A stretch of 64,000 nucleotides of DNA from Dasypus novemcinctus (taxonomy: Eukaryota; Chordata; Mammalia; Cingulata; Dasypodidae), in contig NC_080676.1 in NCBI RefSeq assembly GCF_030445035.2, positions 16,902,940 through 16,966,939 on the forward strand. The letters run 5' to 3'. The notes under the pieces were generated by a model, which worked only from the letters and a program-made list of their open reading frames with translations, was not told the origin of the DNA and made no database searches. How positions within the stretch are numbered: position 1 is the first letter of the stretch; every line of letters begins with the position of its first letter. The position numbers were made by a program, and so were the translations under genes. Below are positions 35,526 through 47,090 of this stretch, one piece after another.

Positions 35526-36310
35526 TAATGAAACCCTATTATTTAAAAGGATTTGCTATGTATTTGAAATTGCAGGCACAGGGGAAGGAAAAACTGTCCT
35601 TTAGTCAATAAAGGGAAAATCTGCTAAATGATGGACAATAGAATTCAGGTGTGGTGGGGTCTTCAATTCCTCCAGCATTTAATTCATGGTTATTTCAAGG
35701 TCCAGTATTCTGACCCTCTTCTGCTTCCCTAAATATTGGATTATAAGTAAACATTGGTATAAATTTGAGTTGGTGTGCTAACTCTTTCACTAAATTTTCA
35801 TTTTCACTGTATTTCTCATCATTGTAATGATATTGAAACGCTAAATTATACTGAAGCAAAAAGTAAAAGCTTATTGTATGCTTTTTCTTCTGCACCGTTT
35901 AACTTAAACCTCATGATAATTCATGGATGATTTATTATTGTGGAATAAAGAGAAACCTGGCTGGTCTTTGTCTCCAGTTCCTGGGGAAGCAGTCTCTGAA
36001 TCTTAGGAATTTCATGTGATAGCGGTGTCTTTTGTTAGGCTCAAGACCTTACCTGACAGTTCATATGATAAGGATACGACATGAGGGGAAGGACACTGCA
36101 GTTTGAGTGCAAGCATGTGGGCATTGATTCTATCAGTCATGCCTTAGCAATGAGACCCCATTTGGGATGCTCAAGCTCCAATGAGCTCTAATGAGAAAAT
36201 ATATTGCTGCTGTGCTGACAGGGTGATGTGTTCTCATTTCACATGGAGAGGACATGGAAGCTTGCATTTGAGAACTTCCAGACTTCACCCTATGTGTCTC
36301 TTCTTTTGAC
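35526..36310. other. No recognisable feature
   Basis: Unique-looking; the 66-codon minus-strand frame at 35695-35895 is not recognisable. Confidence 0.5.
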
Positions 36311-36314
36311 TTTT

Positions 36315-36790
36315 CTTTTTTTTATATCTTAAAATAGAATTTTATTTAAGTATATCATTCATATATGAATATACATAAATGTATGGTTAAATACATAAAT
36401 ATATAGTAAAAAACATAAATATATAGTAAAAGTTTTGAACTTACGAAGCAAACATGCATATATCATCATACAAGGCTCCCATCCGTCACCCCATCATGAA
36501 CACCTTGCATTGTTTCGAAACATTTGTTACAAACTATGAAAGAGCATCGTCAAAATACTACTACTAACTCTAACTCATATCTTACATTTGGTGTATTTTT
36601 CCCCCAACCCACCCGATTATTAACACCCTGTATTCATATAATACATTTCCTATAGTTCATGAGAGAATGTTCTCATATTTGTCCTTTTAGTCACATTGGT
36701 TTTTAAAAATTTGTATCCTTTTACTATTATAAAACTATAGTCATAATTATAACACTCTCAGTGAGTTCCGAAAGTCCTTCTAGCAGATAA
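36315..36790 (-). mobile_element. L1 3'-UTR fragment (module type of 50.4-50.9 kb)
   Basis: 'atatagtaaaagttttgaac', 'gaacaccttgcattgtttcg', 'aacatttgttacaaactatg' and 'cttacatttggtgtatttttc' match the 3' UTR of the HAL1-like element at 50.6-50.85 kb, here as a single module. Two short copies of 'cataaatatatagtaaaa' stand in tandem near 36.40-36.43 kb. Confidence 0.65.
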
Positions 36791-38530
36791 TCAGACTGGA
36801 TAATTTCACTTTTGTAGTAAGTTGGTCAGAATGTGGGAGGTCTGAGCTTCCCTACCTCATGACTGGTGACTGAAGGACAAAATTGTAGAGATTTCCCTTA
36901 GCCTGTGGAATCGGGCCTAACTCCTGGTAAAATCAGAAATGAATTAAATTAAGTTATTGCAGTATTTGCAGTTGGCATCAGAAGCTATTGTAGAATGTAT
37001 GTTATTGAAAGTTGCTTATTAAATTGTCTGATACCTACACAATATCATTCCTTCTTACAGATTTTGGAACCAAGGCTTAAGAGATTGTCCATATTCACAA
37101 AACTGGTAAGTGGTTGGTTGATGGATGCATCTGTTGGATGCATAACAAAGTTGGCATCCTCTGTTAGCATGATCACTGACTTGGTGTTCAGAAAATGTGG
37201 GCAACATTTTAGAGATGGGAACTTTTCCGGGATTCTTAAAAACATTTATTTAATGTTGACCCACCTTCTCTCTCTCTCATGCACAAACACCACTATATTT
37301 AAGGAAAGTGACCTCAAGAACCCTCTTTGTGAAAAAATTTTCTCTTAATTTGATGTAAATTAAATACTCCCATTTTTGAGGTGAAGTGAAGAGAAGAATA
37401 TCCTACATGGACAGCTACAGTTTCAAATTTATGGGTAATATAATATGGGTAGGGTATAATATAAAATGGATAAGAAAATATGATTTCTGTCATCTCAGAA
37501 CAATGTGGTATGCATGTTAGGGGACTTCTGAATTCAAAATACTGAATGATCTCTGAATTTTTCTCACTGAAGACTGGCTTTGAATATCTAGGAATACTCT
37601 AGGAAGGAATTCAGACACATTTGTTGTTGTTGTTGTTGTTCTAGTACTTATTGACAGTATACATCTGCAATGGTTTTCAGTAAAATTGAGGTAAAAATTT
37701 TGATGGAGTATGAGTTCGTCTTGTGTATGTTATTCTCTAAGTGTCAAATCCAAAACCCAAATGTTGCTACCTAACTACAATGGAATCGGAAAACGTAATA
37801 ACCAAGTCATGTGGTTTTAGACATTGGGAGTATAAGATGAAATAGATCAATAATTTAGCTGTAATGACATAGTATATTGTTAAATATATTACTAAATATT
37901 TAAGAAAAGCTACTCAGTAGAAATATATATATTTTTTATGTTCCATATAGTTTTGAAGAGGCATATCCTAATTCTGATTCTCAAACTGTGCACGTGCATT
38001 CCCTCATGAACCAAGCTTCCCTCAGCAGTCTGATTTAGATAATAAAATGCAAAAAAAATGTAATTGAAAGTCTCCTCAAGTCCTGTGCTGCAAAAAGTGG
38101 AGCTGGGAGCCCCTCAGGGTTGCGGGGCAATTCTGAGGCTGTTGAAAGTGTACAAAATACTGGCTTGGTGGTGGCCTCAACAGAGCTCCTTAGCATGACT
38201 CCGGGTCTGGACCTATTAACTGACTCCCTATTCTGTCCCCACCATAGCCCTCCTATTAAGTCCCTCCATGATCACTTCTCCGCCTCCCCAGCTAGTTATG
38301 TGAGCACTTCCGCTCTCCTGAGAGGCAAGAACTTTCTCCCACAGTCCCTCCCTCCCGCCTCACTCTAATTCCTACCCTGTCTCTTTCCTTTTCTTTATGC
38401 TTTCATGGCTCTTTCTCCCGAACCAAGGACTACCCTTGCTCATTTCAATCCCTGTAAAGATGGAACTGCCCGAATACCTTAAATCACCAGACTGGAGGTG
38501 TATCCTCTTTCTGGACAGATCAGTAAACAG
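36791..38530. other. No gene; one short TTG tract
   Basis: Unique-looking sequence. A (TTG)n run of about 20 bp lies at 37621-37641. The 117-codon plus-strand frame at 36995-37348 and the 82-codon frame at 38120-38368 have no recognisable domain or splice context, so I do not propose them as genes. Confidence 0.45.
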
Positions 38531-38534
38531 GATT

Positions 38535-38775
38535 GGTTAATAACACAAGCTTTGCCATTAGACTAGAACGAGATTTAAATCTCAGCTCTGACATGCCATG
38601 GAATGTAGCACGTATTTCTCATCTCTCTTGGTCCCCATTTCCATATCTGTTAAATGGGGATAATAGTAACTTCCCGAAGATATTTATAGGGATTATATAA
38701 ACCATTGTTGGAAATGTACTTTATACAGTGCCTGGAACAGAGCAAGTGTAAAGAGCGGCTCCTGTTATTACATAT
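38535..38775 (+). repeat. MIR SINE fragment
   Basis: 'gagatttaaatctcagctctgac', 'atctgttaaatggggataata', 'agggattatataaacc' and 'acagtgcctggaacagagc' follow the sense MIR order through to the 3' part. Confidence 0.85.
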
Positions 38776-39002
38776 GATACCTGTTGATCAGGTAGGACTG
38801 GTCTCAAGTTTATGGCTTCATTAAGTTCAAGTTTCCCCTCTCGCCCATCCTGGTGAGTCTGTCCACCCTTTAGTCAGCTCATTTATTTATTCATTTGTTC
38901 ATTCAGGGACCTATTTAAAGGCTATATTATGTCTCCTTCTCATGTGTTAATACTTTGTTAATCTGCCACAGTCACGGGATCAATTCCTCTTAAATTATTA
39001 GC

Positions 39003-40990
39003 TGATAAATTAAAAAAAATTATTTTTTTTGAAGATACATAGATGACACAAAATGTTAGATTAAAAACATGAGGTTTCCATATACCCCACTCCCCACCCC
39101 TGCCCCACTCCTCCCATATCAACAACCTCTTTCATCAGTGTGGCACATTCATTGCATTTGATGAATATATTTTGGAGCACTGCTGCACAGCATGGATTAT
39201 AGTTTACATTTAATTTATGTTCTCTCCCAGTCCCTTCAGTGGGATATATTATGTCCTGCATCTGTCCCTGCAGTATCATTTAGGATGACTCCAAGTCCCT
39301 AAAATGCTCCCATATCACAGCTCTTCTTCCCTCTCTGTACACTCAGCAACTTCCATGGCCACTGTCTCCACATCAATGATACAATTTCTTCCATTGCTAG
39401 AGTCACAATAATGCTATAGCAGAATACCAGTAAGTTCACTCTAATCCGTATTTTATTCCTTCATCCTGAAGACCCTGGGAATGTGATATACACTCCACCT
39501 CTAAATCGAGAGGGGGCTTAGATCCCACATGGCTGATGGAAGGGAATCTCCTGCTTGCAGTTGTAGACTCTCTGGGTTCCCTGGTGGGCTGGTTGACCAT
39601 CTTCACCTCACTGTTAGCTCACCTGGGTAAGTCCGACGAACCGGAGAGTAGGTGTTGAAACTCTTCTGAGGTTAAGGGCCCAGCTGGCACATGGACAGTC
39701 CAGAGATTCAAGTCTCCTGAGCGTACACCAACACCAGCGCCAACCACAGTTTCAGTAAAAGTGACAGAAGAGGCATGTGTAGAAAGGTCATATTGAGTCC
39801 AACTCCATCACACTCAGGAACACAAGTTCCAAAGTAGAGCTCACTGGCAAGGCACTGAACTCCAGAGCCATCTGCCATGACCTTAGGACCTGGATGTCTC
39901 TGTAGCCCTCTGGAGCACCTCTACCTGGAGTTGTATCTACTTTGGCTGTATCTGGGATCCTGCTGAGACGTGTGTAAGTGTGACCCCTCTGATGACCTCC
40001 CAACTCATTTTGAAGTCTCTTAGCCATATAAACTCATTTGTCTTTACCATTCCCCTCTCTTATTCAAGGTCTTTTTCTAGTTGCATCACCAGCCGGTGAT
40101 TGGTAGTAATCCCTTGGTGCCAGGGATGCTCATCCCCAGGAGTCATGTACCACGCTGGAGGGAAGGTAATTCATTTACATGCTGAGTTTAGCTCAGAGAG
40201 TGGCCACATTTGAGCAACATGAAGGCTCTCAGGAGGTCACTCTTAAGCATCCTGCAGCTCTAGGCCTAGCTGAAATTTCAGGCACACAGGCTCATAAGCA
40301 TAGTCATCAGAATCAAGGGCCCATCATTGGACCATCCTTCTTCACTGGTCTTTGCCATTGCACTTGGGGGATTGTTGCTGTTCCGTTAGGGAATGTGACA
40401 GAGCTCCCCTGGCTAGGAACTCAGCACTCCCTTACATTACGGTTTATATTTTAGACTATATATTTTTATAAATCGTTGGTTACATGATGGTTTACATTTT
40501 AGATGATACACTTTTATAAATTTTTGCTGTAATTTTTCATGGCCTGTGTCCATCGTTGCACTATCTCATGGAACACTTCTATTGCCCCCCAGTTACCCCC
40601 CTCTTCCAACTATTCTATTCCTCTCTCCCCCTCCCCTCAGGGCCCAAAGTGACAACCAAGCTTCACTGCTTGAAGGGCAAGACTCATAACTACTTGCAAC
40701 AATGCTGAGGACTTGAGTCTGTCCTCCCTCGTTAGGAGCCACCCAGGCTTTCGAGAGATACTCTTCCCTCTGTTTGAGAACATAGCTGATAAACTTTAAA
40801 GCATTAGTCCTTCTGGCTTGTGTTTGCCCTTTAGTGACCTGAGGGAGGAAGTGATGGGAGGGAATCCCTTTAACATCTGCAGGGTCTTCTACTCCCAAAG
40901 ACTAGAATTCCTGGTACTTGTCCAACTGCGGGGCCAGGAGAGCTATTCTGAGCTAAGACTGTTTCCCTCTTCTTGTTTGCTTCTTGGGTG
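39003..40990 (-). mobile_element. Long L1 3'-end element with repeated modules
   Basis: The left T-rich end at about 39.01-39.03 kb is the poly(A) tail of a minus-strand element. 'tttcatcagtgtggcacatt', 'tggattatagtttacattt' and 'atcgagagggggcttagatcc' match the L1 3' ends at 14.3, 28.5 and 44.2 kb in reverse. From about 40.44 kb a second set of similar blocks appears ('ggtttacattttagatga', 'ccatcgttgcactatctcatgg', then a C/T-rich stretch). The 3'-UTR module is therefore either duplicated, or a second copy is joined here. No ORF2 sequence is present, and the right end is uncertain. Confidence 0.6.
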
Positions 40991-41104
40991 CAAATAACTA
41001 CTATATTTAATTGTGTATGTGCGAAGTGGGTAGGGTATCAGGAAAACCAATATAAGCCTGATACTAAGCTAAAAATATTAAATTTTTTGAGAAACACTTG
41101 TAAT

Positions 41105-41270
41105 CTCAGATTCTCACAGTATTTGGGGTAAGTATTTTTATCCGCATTTTACAGTAGAGCAAATTAAGCATCAGAGAGGTGAAAGAGCTTGTCTTTGGTC
41201 ACTCAGCTAGTAGGTGACAGAGACCTGATGCCTGACCTCCAGCTTCACTGTTAAATCTGAAACATGGCAG
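41105..41270 (-). repeat. MIR SINE fragment
   Basis: 'tatccgcattttacagtagag', 'catcagagaggtgaaagagctt' and 'gtcactcagctagtaggtgac' are the antisense MIR core. Confidence 0.8.
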
Positions 41271-41274
41271 CTCT

Positions 41275-42555
41275 CTATCTTCTTTCTCTCTTTCTCTCAT
41301 CTCAGAGATGGAGATTTTTTTTTTAAGTACCATAGACTGTGATCATCCTATGTATTGCTTAGGAACTGCTGGTTCCTCACTAGGAAGGTGGAAAATCTAG
41401 AAGGAAGAGCGAGGTAAATCCTGCACAGGGTACAACTCAGTAGTAACCACCAAAATTTCTTCAGCTTCTGTTTGAGTGTCGAGCTCTGAACACCCATCCT
41501 CCTTTGGTTTAAACAAGGAAGTGAGGATGTATATTTTATTTTCATTGTATTTAACCATCCTTTTTTTTGGTCTAATTTTTAAAGTATTTACTTGATTTCC
41601 TTAAGGCATAAATCCTAGACTGGAGTTTATATGAGAGTTTTATCAAGCCAGAATCAAAATGAACACCCATTTAGGCTCTAATAGACTAAAATACACTTGT
41701 GGACATTTAAAAATAGGTGCAGGAAGGGATTGGTTATGATCTGTAACCTTAAAATATTATGCCTTTTGCTTGGCAACTGGAATGCCTATCATTTTACTTC
41801 GTGAAATGAGTTCAAACCACCTGGTCACATTCAAGGCATAAAATTCTACAACATTGTGTGTAATTCTGCCCTGATGAAATTACATTGAGCCATAAAACAC
41901 AGATTTTTCAAACTGGCACTATTTATGGTCAAAAGAGAAAGCAAAGTTTCATGCTTTACCAGAAAAGATTTAAGATTTTAAGTCAGTGATTGCACTCTAA
42001 TGACCGACAAATGGAATTCCTCTCACAGATATTTATGGTTTGGCTCTCACAGTGTTTTGATTTTCCTTAAGTTAACTGCCAACATTTAGAAATCAATAGA
42101 TTTCACAAGAAGATCCAGATTTTCAGTACCACTTGGAGGATCAGAAGACCCTATAATACTGGACTTGGGAGTAGCAGCTTTCGGCTTTTGCGGTGCGCAC
42201 ACTCTCCGGTTTAGGACAATTCCCTCTGAGTTAATTTTTCACATGCTTAGCTGCAGCAGGCATTTGAGATTTTGCTCCTAGGTTTAAAGGAATAGGCTTC
42301 AGTTTACTTTTCAAACAAAGTAATTTGTATCTGTTTCCAATTCTCTTTTCTTATCTCCCACCACCTCCACCTTAATTCTCAGAGTGGATGCTGAAGGGAG
42401 CATACTAGAGCCCAAGACTAACTTCCAACTACCAGGCACCAACCGGCTACATTGACAGCAGTCATAGGTGACCACGGCGCAGCAGCAGAAACTGGAGGTC
42501 CTTGGCAATGCAAGGCTCTAACTCTTCTCTTTCTAAATTATGGGGAGATCCAGGG
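41275..42555. other. No recognisable feature
   Basis: Unique-looking sequence without repeats that I can name. The short minus-strand frames at 41348-41545 and 42311-42508 have no domains. Confidence 0.45.
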
Positions 42556-42565
42556 CATCCTAGGG

Positions 42566-42775
42566 CAGAGGTTCTTAACCTTTTTTCTTTGTTCCACAGG
42601 TCCCTTTGCCAATCAGGTGGACACTATGGACCCCTTCTAGAATGTAGAGCCAGATGGTTTTACGACATTCAACATCGAAGGTCAGAGAAAATAAAGATGT
42701 TAATTTTTTCTAGCTTGAGCTCACGAACCCCCTGAAATCTTTCCATGGTTGGTGGACCCTGTTTAAGAAGCCCCA
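42566..42775. mobile_element. Short hAT-like DNA transposon fossil (~210 bp)
   Basis: The ends are imperfect inverted repeats: 'cagaggttcttaacc' at the left and a right end whose reverse complement reads 'tggggcttcttaaac'. A perfect 8-bp duplication 'tcctaggg' (42558-42565 and 42776-42783) is the hAT signature. Internal 'ggacactatggaccccttct' and 'cacgaaccccctgaaat' match a common eutherian non-autonomous family whose name I am not sure of. It encodes no transposase. Confidence 0.75.
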
Positions 42776-42783
42776 TCCTAGGG

Positions 42784-44040
42784 AGAGGCTTCAGCAGCCA
42801 AGGCGGGCAGCCTAGTATGGAAGTACTTCAGCCTTTAAACAAAAAGTACCACGTTGTTCAGGAGCTGATGCCTATCCATTGAGAATCAACTCTGCCTGTG
42901 TTTGAAGAGAAGTGGACAGTGTATTTGCCCTTGAACACGATTTTATTAACCTGACTGTGCTTTTTACATGCATTTTTATATTAGCCATATGTGTGTGCAT
43001 GTGTTTGTGTATCAAGTTTTCTTACTAGATTTAAGCTCTACAAAAGTAGCACAGTGACTTGCACAACACAGATGACCTATAAATGTATTTTAAGTGAAAT
43101 GGAGTTGAATTATTTATTTCACAGACTTTGCAATGTTCATGGTCATGTAATAAAACATAACTGTGTTATGTTTCCTTTGCTTGTGTGATTTTCATATCGT
43201 TTTATTTTATAGCAAGAAGAAATCTTATAAAAACTGACCAACACATAAAGTATCTTAAACAAACTAGCATTTAACCTTTAAAATTGAAGTATAAACAGAA
43301 TGAGAATTTATGGATTTTCTAATTGTCTTATCCTGCTGTGGACTCTAGCAGGCATTCTGTCTTTAGCTACTACCACGAATGCAGACAATAATTAAAGCAG
43401 AGTCTGTGGAAATTCGTCTAAAGTGTAAAGGTCATTTTTAGATCACTAGATATTGATTGTGCCTTTTGTTTCATCCTCTATTATATTTTTAAGCTTTAGG
43501 AACTTATAATAGAGATAAAAACAGTGGGAGGAAATAATTGCCAGAGGAAATATTTCTATTAAGGATTAGGGAGAAAGTAAAAATTTCCAGCTAAATACAA
43601 ATTTCCCATTATAATTATAGAAAGGTCTTTAAAAAATAGTAAAGGATTCTTCCAATGAAATCCATTAAAAGTGGATTTTCTTCTAACTCTGCTGCCTTTT
43701 GTAAAACAGATGTCTTTGGAGATATCCGGTAAGACACAGAATTACCAAATGGACTTTATTAAGCAAATCTTCTCTGTTATTTTGTACCAAAAAAAAAAAA
43801 AGGTACAGTATTCTGAATATTTGATGACTTAAAAATTACTTTTAGGATAACATGCCAATAACTGATGCAAAAATATTTTTCTTTAAAATCTCAGATTTCC
43901 TCTCTAGGTAACTGTATATACAACCTTTCATTTTAATATGATGCCAATAGAATTCTTGTATTTGGTCTGTTACAATGATCTACAATTTCAAAGTCTAGGA
44001 TACATAATGAATGCACTATTTTTAAGACCATTTTAAAAAT
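42784..44040. other. Mostly unique; weak L2 3'-end trace at 43.02-43.10 kb
   Basis: 'actagatttaagctctacaa', 'gcacagtgacttgcacaac' and 'cctataaatgtattttaag' resemble the sense L2 terminus. A poly(A) run of 13 lies near 43790-43802. There is no gene. Confidence 0.4.
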
Positions 44041-44860
44041 AAGCTGAACCTCAGCAGAGTTGCAACTCCTATTCTCTGGTTCATTGGACTTAGGCAGGTC
44101 AGCTAACAGGGAGGTGAAGATGGTCAATCACCACACCAGGGAACTGAGAGTGCCTGCAACTGCAAGCAGGAGAATTGCATCCATCATTCATGTGGAATCT
44201 AAGCCCCCTCTCGATATAGAGGTGGAGTGGACATCACCATCCCAGGGCCCACAGAATGGAGGAATAAAAATATAGATTAGAGTGGACTTACTGATATTCT
44301 ATTATAAAAGTTTTGTGACTACTAATGGAAGAAATTGTATCATTGACGGGGAGAAAGTGGCCATAGTAGTTGTAGAGGGCAGGGAGAGGGAAGAAGAGAT
44401 GTGATGTGGGGGTATTTTTGGGACTTGGAGTTGTCCTAAAAGATATTGCAGGGTCAGATGCTGGACATATTACATATCCTGCCATAACCCACTGAAGGTA
44501 CTGGGGGAGAGTGTGAAATACAGAGTAAACTATTATCCATGAGGTGCAGCAGTGCTCCAAAATGTGTTTATCGAGTGCTTGAGTGTGCCACAATGATGGG
44601 GGAGGTTGTTGGTGTGGGAGGAATGAGGGGTATATGGGAACCTCTTATGTTTTTTATAATGTAACCTTTTTTGTGATGTATGTATCTTCAAAAAAATACA
44701 ATTTACAAAAATGATGGGGGAGTGGTAGGGTGTGGGTTATATGTTTTTTTTTTTTAAATGTAATGTTCTATGTGATCTATTAACTTTAATAAACATTTTT
44801 AAAAAATTAACTATCTTGAGGCAAAAAATGTTAAAAACTAACAAACAAGAAAAAAAAAAA
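44041..44860 (+). mobile_element. L1 3' end (5'-truncated)
   Basis: It is closely alike to 28257-29067 from 'aacctcagcagag' through 'ccatcattcatgtggaatc', 'gcagggtcagatgctgg', a G-rich tract, 'tgtatcttcaaaaaaata' and 'ctttaataaacattttta', with A-rich DNA to about 44.86 kb. No ORF2 is included. The frame at 44060-44275 is a remnant of the same frame seen at 28384-28734. Confidence 0.75.
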
Positions 44861-44864
44861 TACC

Positions 44865-45400
44865 CTAACCAAATTAGAGCGATGTCAGTGAAGAGTAAGA
44901 GAAACTCTGACAGCAGTGGCCTGGTTTGGTTGCTCCTCCTTATCATCAGAATGCTGATCTGACTCCAGGTTCTTCAGAAGGCAAAGCTGATCTTGGGCTG
45001 CTTAACCAAGAGCACCCAGCACCAAGATGATAGCAGTGAACTTGAAAGCAAGGATTGACAGCTGGCAGATGCTGAGTCTGCATTAGGGTCCCAAGGAGAA
45101 TCCAGAGGATTTGGTGAAGTCAGAATCAGTCCCTTCGGTTGTGGGAGTACCTCTTGAAGATCTGAAGGCTTGCCCCCAAGGTCATGGGTTTGCCAGTCTT
45201 AAAGGTACAGGTCTTTGAAACTGGGACATGATCATAGAAGACAAAACATTTCTCCTAATTTTTCCATGTCTTACAACCTGATTGGCCATAAATTCTCAAG
45301 AATGTTCATGAACAAACCCAGTCAAATACCAACAAGAATCATTTTGCCTTGATTTATTAAGGCTTCTATGTTAAGCTGACACTTCAGTTGGGTTCTTCAG
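44865..45400. other. Unassigned GC-richer segment beside the CDC42 retrocopy
   Basis: Between the L1 tail and the pseudogene lies about 500 bp that is GC-richer than its surroundings ('gggctgcttaaccaagagc', 'caccaagatgatagcagtg', 'ggcttgcccccaaggtcatg'). It looks like a decayed coding or transcript-derived sequence. Neither strand keeps a frame longer than about 76 codons, and I do not recognise a parent. Confidence 0.3.
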
Positions 45401-45407
45401 GGAGGGT

Positions 45408-46168
45408 TTTTTTTTGTTTTTTTGTTTTTAAATTTATTGCAAAAACAAATTTTGATTTTTAACCTTTAGCTTGATTTAAACATTGCTCTTCCCCTGAGGC
45501 CAACACTAATTGTTCAGCAAGGGCTCTGGAGAGATGGTCACAGCAGCACACACCTGTGGGCAACCATTATTACTTCATCGTACATTCTTTAGACCTTTCT
45601 GTGTGAGTGCAGAACATTCCACATATTTGACAGCGTCCAGGTCATGGGACAGCTTTTTGGCAATCTCCAGAGTGATAGTCTTCTGTTGGTTCTTGGCAAG
45701 TTTCTCAATAGTAGAGGGGTCATCCATGAGATCAATTTGGGTCTCAACAGGCAAGAACGGAGTCTTTCGACAGTGGTAAGTAATCTCAGGTACCCACTGT
45801 TCTTTTACATTTTCAAATGAGGATGGAGATACCACTGGGAAAACTGACTAGAAATACATCTGTTTGTGAAAAATACAGTGGTTATGGTCTGTCATAATCC
45901 TCTTGCCTGCGGTACCAAAAAGTTTGAGAGTATATGACTCTCCACCAATCTTAACTGTGACTGCATAATTGTCAAAAACAGTCTGTACAAATTCAGATGG
46001 AAATTTGCTTGTTGCGTAGGATAGCAAGAGACATGTTTTACCAATGGGACTATCACCCACAACAGCATACTTAATGGTCTGTATTGCTGAAACGGTTTTG
46101 TATCACTTTAAATATTTCAGATTCAGTGTTGACCTCAGCTTCTCCACTCCAGGGAATTTTAAAGGGTC
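45408..46168 (-). pseudogene. CDC42: CDC42 processed pseudogene
   Basis: An intronless minus-strand copy of the Rho-family GTPase CDC42 (a switch for actin and polarity), carrying 5' UTR, coding and short 3' UTR sequence and ending in an A-rich tail at about 45408-45435. Preserved pieces include a P-loop-like G-D-S-P-I-G-K-T, the effector-side stretch around T-V-F-D-N-Y-A-V, the guanine-contact T-Q-I-D, and Y-V-E-C-S-A-L. Damage: the start codon is ATA at 46082-46084, and P-loop residue G12 is replaced. A 1-base loss near 45906 is followed by a TAG at 45848-45850 and a 1-base gain near 45845 that restores frame. A 2-base loss near the C-terminus gives an early TGA, and about 27 bases are missing before the CVLL-type (ubiquitous isoform) end. 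UTR-to-UTR colinearity without introns shows an mRNA-derived copy. Confidence 0.93.
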
Positions 46169-46169
46169 A

Positions 46170-46640
46170 TTGTCATACCTTGGTGAGTCTTCACCTCCCT
46201 TTCAAGCCTCTTTGCATTTTGTGTTATTGTCAAAATGTCTTTTCAACTGAAAGGTCATTGTCTATGAGACTAGACTAAATCCTAGAGGTGCAATATTAGC
46301 AACACATGGACTTGCCAACAATCAAACGAGCTTTGAACCTCAGTCTTCTCTACTTGAAGCTCAGTCTTCTCTACTTGAATAATTCTTACCTTACAGACTT
46401 GTGAGAATTAACAATAAAATGGTGCATATTAAATAACTTTATGAACCAGAGCACAAATATCAAGAAGTGTTTTTAAAATGCTTTGCCTATATGTGATATC
46501 AGGAGCCAATGGGCAGCAGAACTGATCATGGGGCTCTCTCATGCCCTGTAAGAATATTTATTTTCCTTTTATAATTCTATTCTGAATTATTGAAATATCT
46601 AACTATATGAAACTTATATTTACTTTCTGACTATTTCAAA
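46170..46640. other. Unique-looking; 21-bp tandem duplication
   Basis: 'ctcagtcttctctacttgaa' occurs at 46339-46358 and again at 46360-46379. There is nothing else recognisable. Confidence 0.5.
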
Positions 46641-47090
46641 CTGTAGGAACAAGGGAGCTTGAGATATTTACAATGTAAGTAAATACTTTCTTCCCTGGTT
46701 TTTCTTCTACAGCTATTCTCCTTATTTCTCTATTTCCTTTCCTAGGTTCTTTACCTTTCAACTTATTTTTTCTGCTTCTCTTTATTCTTGTTTTCTCTCA
46801 CATTGTGTATCTAGTGACCATCCCATCTATTAATATATACCGAATATTCCTCCATCTGCATTTTGAATTCAGAAATTCTCCTGGAACTCTTGAATAATGT
46901 TTACCTAGGTATTCTACATATACCCTTGCTTCTAACAAGCCTCTAAATTTGCTATTTTTTTTCTGTATTTTATCCCTTGGTCACATTACATTCAAATCCA
47001 TTCTCCACTGCAGCTACAGTTATTCTTTTTAAGAGCAAATATGGTCATATTGTGCCCTGATTTAAACTCTTTCTAGGTGTTTTTCATTAC

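Noticed and set aside
36995..37348. 117-codon plus-strand open frame in unique DNA
   Set aside because: No recognisable domain and no clear splice or promoter context; the length is within chance for 64 kb of AT-rich DNA.
45575..46060. A functional CDC42 gene
   Set aside because: No introns, no start codon, frameshifts, internal stop and loss of C-terminal sequence; the UTR sequence is colinear with mRNA.
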